From NCBI GenBank assembly GCA_964479665.1, contig CAYZNN010000004.1, positions 82,357-146,356 of the forward strand: a DNA stretch of 64,000 nt. The letters run 5' to 3'. Shown in pieces: positions 60,004-64,000 of the stretch. The stretch comes from UBA2287 sp964479665 (lineage in GTDB: Bacteria; Bacteroidota; Bacteroidia; Bacteroidales; Tenuifilaceae). The notes below the pieces were generated by a model. The model did not search any database. It saw nothing but the letters and a program-made list of their open reading frames with translations, and was not told the origin of the DNA. The first letter of the stretch is position 1, and every line of letters starts with the position of its first letter. The translations under genes were made by a program, and so were the position numbers.

Positions 60004-61275
60004 ATGTTGAAGCCGATTGATGTTGCTATTATTGGTGGGGGCGCTGCAGGACTCATTGCCGCTGGCAAAGCGGCCGAAAAAGGGTTGAGTGTGCTACTTC
60101 TAGAAAAAATGGAAAAAACCGCACGCAAACTTCGCATTACTGGCAAAGGCCGTTGCAATATAACTACTACTAAACCTTTTGAGGAAATAATTGAAGCCTT
60201 TAAGCCCAATGGTAGCTTCCTTCGCAACGCCCTAAACGATTTTGGTGCCCAAAGCATTATTCAGTTATTAAATGCGCTGAATGTACCAACCATTGAGGAA
60301 CGTGGTAATAGAGTATTTCCACTGAGCGGCAAAGCTTGGGATGTTGCCGATGCGCTTACAAAATGGTGCATTAAACAAGGAGTTAATATTATTTACTACG
60401 CCGATGTTAAAGAAATTATTACCGAAAATAATCGGGTTTGCGGACTTAGGGCGATAAACAAAAAGAACCAGACCGATCAGATTTTTCTATGCCAAACTGT
60501 AATACTAGCTACTGGGGGGAAAACATATCCCGCCACCGGATCAACAGGCGATGGGTATGCGCTTGCTGCTCAACTTGGGCATACCATAACGCCACTACAT
60601 CCCGTTCTGGTTGGGTTCGACACAAACCCTCGGGTTGAAGTTGCCACTGCGCTAACCCTAAAAAATGTTTCCATTACACTCCTTGCCAACAATAAAACCA
60701 TTGATGAGCAATTTGGAGACATTGACATAATGCCCTATGGGCTTAGCGGCCCTGTAGTTCTGAAAATTAGTCGAGACGCTGCGTTGCTCATGGAAAAGGG
60801 AAGGCTTTGCAGCATTAACTTGGACCTTAAACCTGCGCTTACAATTGAAAAACTAGTTGCCCGTATTGAACGAGAAATTGCTCAACCAGGCAGGCTGAAC
60901 TGTTTGGAGTTGGTTCGAAAACTTTTGCCCAAAGAGATTACCCACCTCATTATTGAACAAAGCGGAATTGCTGCTCAAAAAGTAGCCAATCGGCTTTCGG
61001 ACAGCGAAAAAATAACTTTAGCCAACACTCTAAAGGAATGCCATTTTCAACTTATTAGCTCTCGAGGATGGAATGAAGCCATTATAACAATGGGAGGCGT
61101 TTCGTTAAGAGAGGTAAACCCCAAAAGTTTAGAATCGTTGAAAATTAAGGGGCTATTTTTTGCCGGTGAAATACTCGATATCGATGGGCCAACGGGTGGC
61201 TACAACCTTCAAATTGCCTTTTCAACTGGCTGGTTAGCGGGGAAAAGTGCTGCAGTTGAACTTGGCAACACTTAA
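60004..61275 (+). CDS. HI0933/YhiN-family FAD-dependent oxidoreductase
   Basis: 423 aa. Dinucleotide-binding AIIGGGAAGLIAAGKAA, LRITGKGRCNIT, RVFPLSGKAWDV, LATGGKTYPATGSTGDGY and the C-terminal FAGEILDIDGPTGGYNLQIAFSTGWLAG are the family signature. Reaction not well defined for the family. Third gene of the operon. Confidence 0.92.
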   Translation: MLKPIDVAIIGGGAAGLIAAGKAAEKGLSVLLLEKMEKTARKLRITGKGRCNITTTKPFEEIIEAFKPNGSFLRNALNDFGAQSIIQLLNALNVPTIEERGNRVFPLSGKAWDVADALTKWCIKQGVNIIYYADVKEIITENNRVCGLRAINKKNQTDQIFLCQTVILATGGKTYPATGSTGDGYALAAQLGHTITPLHPVLVGFDTNPRVEVATALTLKNVSITLLANNKTIDEQFGDIDIMPYGLSGPVVLKISRDAALLMEKGRLCSINLDLKPALTIEKLVARIEREIAQPGRLNCLELVRKLLPKEITHLIIEQSGIAAQKVANRLSDSEKITLANTLKECHFQLISSRGWNEAIITMGGVSLREVNPKSLESLKIKGLFFAGEILDIDGPTGGYNLQIAFSTGWLAGKSAAVELGNT

Positions 61276-61315
61276 CAAACATGCCCAAGGCATACTATGA
61301 TTTCAAAAAAATTAA

Positions 61316-61323
61316 TACATTTG
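61316..61323 (+). promoter_or_regulatory. Probable -7 element for the BamA/TamA-like gene
   Basis: TACATTTG, a full TAnnTTTG match, ends 21 nt before ATG 61345. An in-frame ATG at 61297 would lie upstream of the transcription start, so 61345 is preferred. -33 box not clear. Confidence 0.5.
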
Positions 61324-61344
61324 AACAAACCTAATCCATTTCCC

Positions 61345-62736
61345 ATGAAAACTAAATCGATTGCCCTTTTTATTGCGTGTTTAATTCTCGTTGCAAACAT
61401 CAGTTCTGGACAAGATGCAGAGGTTAAAAAAACCGAAAAAGTTAAAACCGGATGGAACTTTGGCGGACTACCCGTTGTTTCGTTCGATTCCGATTTGGGA
61501 TTCCAATACGGAGCGCTGCTAAACATATTCAACTATGGCGATGGGTCTACCTATCCTCAGTTCAAACATAACGTTTATGTTGAATGGTCGCGTTTTACCA
61601 AGGGTAGCGGAATAAACCGATTGTTTTACGATAGTAAATACCTCATACCGGGCATCCGTTTCACCTCCGACCTTAGTTACCTTACCGATAAAACCTACGA
61701 TTTTTATGGTTACAATGGCTACGAAGCCAATTACAATTCACTTTGGCCCGACGATTCGGAGGACAATGCCGATTATATGTCGAGAGTTTTTTACAAGTAC
61801 GATCGAAAAATGTTCCGTTTTACCGTTGACCTGCAAGGCAAACTTCCTATCGAGAAGTTTGGATGGGCAGCCGGTATAGGACTATACGATTACAAAGTTG
61901 GTTCGGTAGATGTAGCTAAACTCAACGATGGCAAGGATGACGATGAAAAACTCCCCAATATGCGTGGGCTTTACGACCATTACATTGCCGCAGGCATTAT
62001 TGATGCTGAAGAAGCAAAGGGGAGTTTCGTAACTTATTTGAAAGCCGGATTAGTTTACGACACCCGCGACAATGAGCCAAATCCCATGAAAGGGGTATGG
62101 ACCGAAGCGGTATTTACTTACGCCCCATCGTTTATGGGAATTGGGAAAAAATTTGAGCACCTCAAATTCTCCCTAACCCACAGGCAATACTTCGCACTGG
62201 TTCCAGAGAGGCTATCGTTTGCCTACCGGTTAGGTTTTCAAACTACCCTATTGGGCGACTGCCCATTCTATCTACAGCCAAACCTCACTACTCTCATACT
62301 AAGGGGTTCAACATCTGAAGGTTTGGGCGGTGGCAAATCGCTTCGCGGAGTAATTCGCAACCGGGTAATTGGCGATGGAGTTGCTTATGGCAACTTTGAA
62401 ATGCGTTGGAAATTTGTTCGCTTCCAATTTATTAACCAGAACTTCTACCTGTCGTTCAATACTTTCATCGATGCAGGACAAGTTGTTATACCTGTGAAAT
62501 TTGAGAAGAACCTTACCTATTGGAACAGTATTGCTTGGCAAAACGATGAAATTGGCAATGAATTCAGTGCGGACGACATATTTAGCACCGACAAAGAAAG
62601 CATCCATGCCAGTTACGGGGCCGGGCTAAGAATAGTAATGAATCAGAACTTCATTATTGCCGTTGACCATGGCCGTCCGTTCGATGAGCGCGATGGTAAA
62701 AGCGGAACGTATATTGGGCTTAACTTCCTGTTCTAA
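61345..62736 (+). CDS. BamA/TamA-family outer-membrane barrel protein
   Basis: 463 aa from ATG 61345 with a signal peptide (MKTKSIALFIACLILVANISSGQ). No POTRA repeat is visible; the sequence goes directly to beta strands (NFGGLPVVSFDSDLGFQYGA, GLRIVMNQNFIIAVDHGRPF) and ends with aromatic LNFLF. Mid-barrel GGGKSLRGVIRNRVIGDG resembles the L6 loop VRGY/F motif of the family. Surface/assembly barrel without periplasmic domains. Ended by a bidirectional terminator. Confidence 0.82.
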   Translation: MKTKSIALFIACLILVANISSGQDAEVKKTEKVKTGWNFGGLPVVSFDSDLGFQYGALLNIFNYGDGSTYPQFKHNVYVEWSRFTKGSGINRLFYDSKYLIPGIRFTSDLSYLTDKTYDFYGYNGYEANYNSLWPDDSEDNADYMSRVFYKYDRKMFRFTVDLQGKLPIEKFGWAAGIGLYDYKVGSVDVAKLNDGKDDDEKLPNMRGLYDHYIAAGIIDAEEAKGSFVTYLKAGLVYDTRDNEPNPMKGVWTEAVFTYAPSFMGIGKKFEHLKFSLTHRQYFALVPERLSFAYRLGFQTTLLGDCPFYLQPNLTTLILRGSTSEGLGGGKSLRGVIRNRVIGDGVAYGNFEMRWKFVRFQFINQNFYLSFNTFIDAGQVVIPVKFEKNLTYWNSIAWQNDEIGNEFSADDIFSTDKESIHASYGAGLRIVMNQNFIIAVDHGRPFDERDGKSGTYIGLNFLF

Positions 62737-62757
62737 CTTGCTGATAAGTTGAATTTT

Positions 62758-62801
62758 AGGGCTGTCCTAAAAGTTTATTAAGCGACTTTTAGGACAGCCC
62801 T
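62758..62801. terminator. Bidirectional terminator
   Basis: Perfect 16-bp inverted repeat (62758-62773, 62786-62801) with a 12-nt loop between the converging barrel and DUF819 genes. GGGCTGTCCT core, then T/A runs on both sides. Confidence 0.88.
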
Positions 62802-62805
62802 ATTT

Positions 62806-63948
62806 TTAAAACATCCTAAGCAGTTCAGCCACCATAAAACCTAAATAGTTTCCAACCGCGTAACCTATAATACCAATGGTAAGCCCTGAAATTATAATAC
62901 TTCTATTTCCCAGGGCACCAGCCACAACGGGCACAAAAGGGGGCGAACAAATGAGTGCGGTAGAGGTAATAATGGTAGTGTCGGTATCGATTCGGAAAAG
63001 TTTCGATAATAAAACGTGAAGGGCTAACGACCCAAAAACGGCAAAAGTTATATACCCAAATAAACCAGGGGTTAACCCTGCAAATTTGCTCACGTCGGCC
63101 ATGGAAGCAACTACTATGCTGAATATTAGAATAAGGTACATGCCCGCATCGAACGACTTTTCAATTCGGTTTACTGTAGGAATGAGTGATGCTCCAATGC
63201 CAAGTGACGAAATTGTTAGCACTACTATAACCATTTGCAAACTCTTATCGAAAAGCAAACTGAGCCCACCACCAATTCCAAAAATAAGCACAGCTAGTCC
63301 AAATGCTTTGAGCACCGAGGGGAAATGCTTCCTCTTTAAAATTCCTTCGTAAGGGTTTGCCCCATCGAAATCGTGGGTTTCGGTATTGAGCTCGACAGGA
63401 AAGGGCTTTAGAAAAAGATTGAAGAACCGCTGTCCTACGGTCATAAGGAATGCCAGGTATACAACCCCAATGGCCATATCGTAGGTGTGAGTAAGCACAT
63501 ACACATCGGCATCGACGTTGAGCATCATTTTAAGGGCAGCCAAGTTAGGAGTACCTCCTGTATAAACCCCAATAAGCATTCCGGCAACTTTCCAGATTTC
63601 AGTCATTCCCTCGGATTGGAAAATAAAGAAACCAATAATTACAATTGTTACAACTGAAAAGATTCCAACAAATAAAGATATCAGTGCACTTTTTGCCAGT
63701 TTAACCCACTGCATTAAATTGGCTGAGAATAGAAGCATAGGAATAGCCAATGGAACAGTGAGGGTAGTAAGCAAATCCTGAACTTTAATGCTATTCTCGG
63801 GCAAAATCCCTATGTTACCAACTATAAGACCGAGCAAATAGGCCATAAGAACCGAACCCAGTTTATTTACAAACCTGTACTTCCTGCATAAATGTAGCAC
63901 AAGCATGGGTGTTAGAATATAAAAAACGGCTAAAAAAAATAGTTCCAT
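62806..63948 (-). CDS. DUF819-family membrane protein
   Basis: 380 aa, about ten membrane helices and the family features GLIVGNIGILP, YTGGTPNLAALKMML and CSPPFVPVVAGALGN. The fold resembles sodium-coupled or CPA-type transporters; substrate unknown. Single gene at the window end, ended by the terminator shared with the barrel gene. Start 63948 is the only reasonable ATG. Confidence 0.85.
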   Translation of the reverse strand: MELFFLAVFYILTPMLVLHLCRKYRFVNKLGSVLMAYLLGLIVGNIGILPENSIKVQDLLTTLTVPLAIPMLLFSANLMQWVKLAKSALISLFVGIFSVVTIVIIGFFIFQSEGMTEIWKVAGMLIGVYTGGTPNLAALKMMLNVDADVYVLTHTYDMAIGVVYLAFLMTVGQRFFNLFLKPFPVELNTETHDFDGANPYEGILKRKHFPSVLKAFGLAVLIFGIGGGLSLLFDKSLQMVIVVLTISSLGIGASLIPTVNRIEKSFDAGMYLILIFSIVVASMADVSKFAGLTPGLFGYITFAVFGSLALHVLLSKLFRIDTDTTIITSTALICSPPFVPVVAGALGNRSIIISGLTIGIIGYAVGNYLGFMVAELLRMF

Positions 63949-64000
63949 ACTATCAAATATAGGAAAGTTTAACTATAGTGCTCAAATAGTATTTTCAACC

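Overview
The window looks like a chromosomal segment of an anaerobic or facultative Gram-negative Bacteroidota, most likely Bacteroidales/Marinilabiliales-like. The evidence is: promoters of the Bacteroidota type (TTTG, about 19 nt, then TAnnTTTG) before surE, pheT, HU, the UbiA-like gene and others; few Shine-Dalgarno sequences; lipid A synthesis (lpxB); SusCD-free but outer-membrane-barrel-rich gene content; TPR-containing sensor kinases; futalosine-type menaquinone genes (mqnA and a UbiA/MqnP-like prenyltransferase); and formate-tetrahydrofolate ligase. The species is not identified. No rRNA, phage, CRISPR array or intact insertion sequence was seen.

Layout. 1-7.2 kb: cysQ, a His-dipeptidase (pepD), a membrane protein, an M28/PDZ lipoprotein peptidase, and an LTA-synthase-like sulfatase gene broken by three frameshifts and one stop. 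7.3-15.4 kb: a Crp/Fnr regulator followed by an unusual co-directional cluster of a PqqD-like small protein, a CPSase-type ATP-grasp ligase, a fold-III PLP decarboxylase-like enzyme, a urea-transporter/M23-peptidase fusion, a TPR plus barrel protein and a TPR protein. A strict 8-bp-period repeat array sits inside it. 15.4-21.6 kb: SDR, TolC, RND pump and adaptor on the minus strand. 21.8-23.5 kb: fhs.

23.7-28.1 kb: two small membrane/secreted proteins, a VTT/DedA-like protein, a P2-type cation ATPase with altered ion-site residues, and a zf-TFIIB protein. 28.1-28.7 kb: non-coding, with a 142-bp inverted-repeat element. 28.7-32.2 kb: two exported proteins and a prolyl oligopeptidase-family lipoprotein. 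32.3-37 kb: UbiA-like prenyltransferase and a TPR histidine kinase/NtrC-type regulator pair. 37-43.8 kb: macro-domain protein and pheT (minus), divergent from surE, a small membrane protein, lpxB and a SpoIID-like protein.

43.8-52.1 kb: a hypothetical protein, a DUF6132-like protein, a class III aminotransferase coupled to a LytTR regulator, trmH, HU, two tRNA-Ser genes, an MsbA-like ABC exporter and purB. 52.3-56 kb: mqnA, CorA, NfeD, GNAT. 56-64 kb: a Cof-type HAD phosphatase, a small HTH protein, an HD/M14/YhiN operon, a BamA/TamA-like barrel protein and a DUF819 membrane protein.

Most of the segment is ordinary core metabolism and envelope biogenesis. The best candidate for an undescribed system is the PqqD/ATP-grasp/PLP/urea-transporter-M23/TPR cluster at 8162-15354. 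It has the parts expected of a pathway that makes and exports, or senses, an amino-acid-derived product at the envelope, but no member's substrate can be read from sequence alone.
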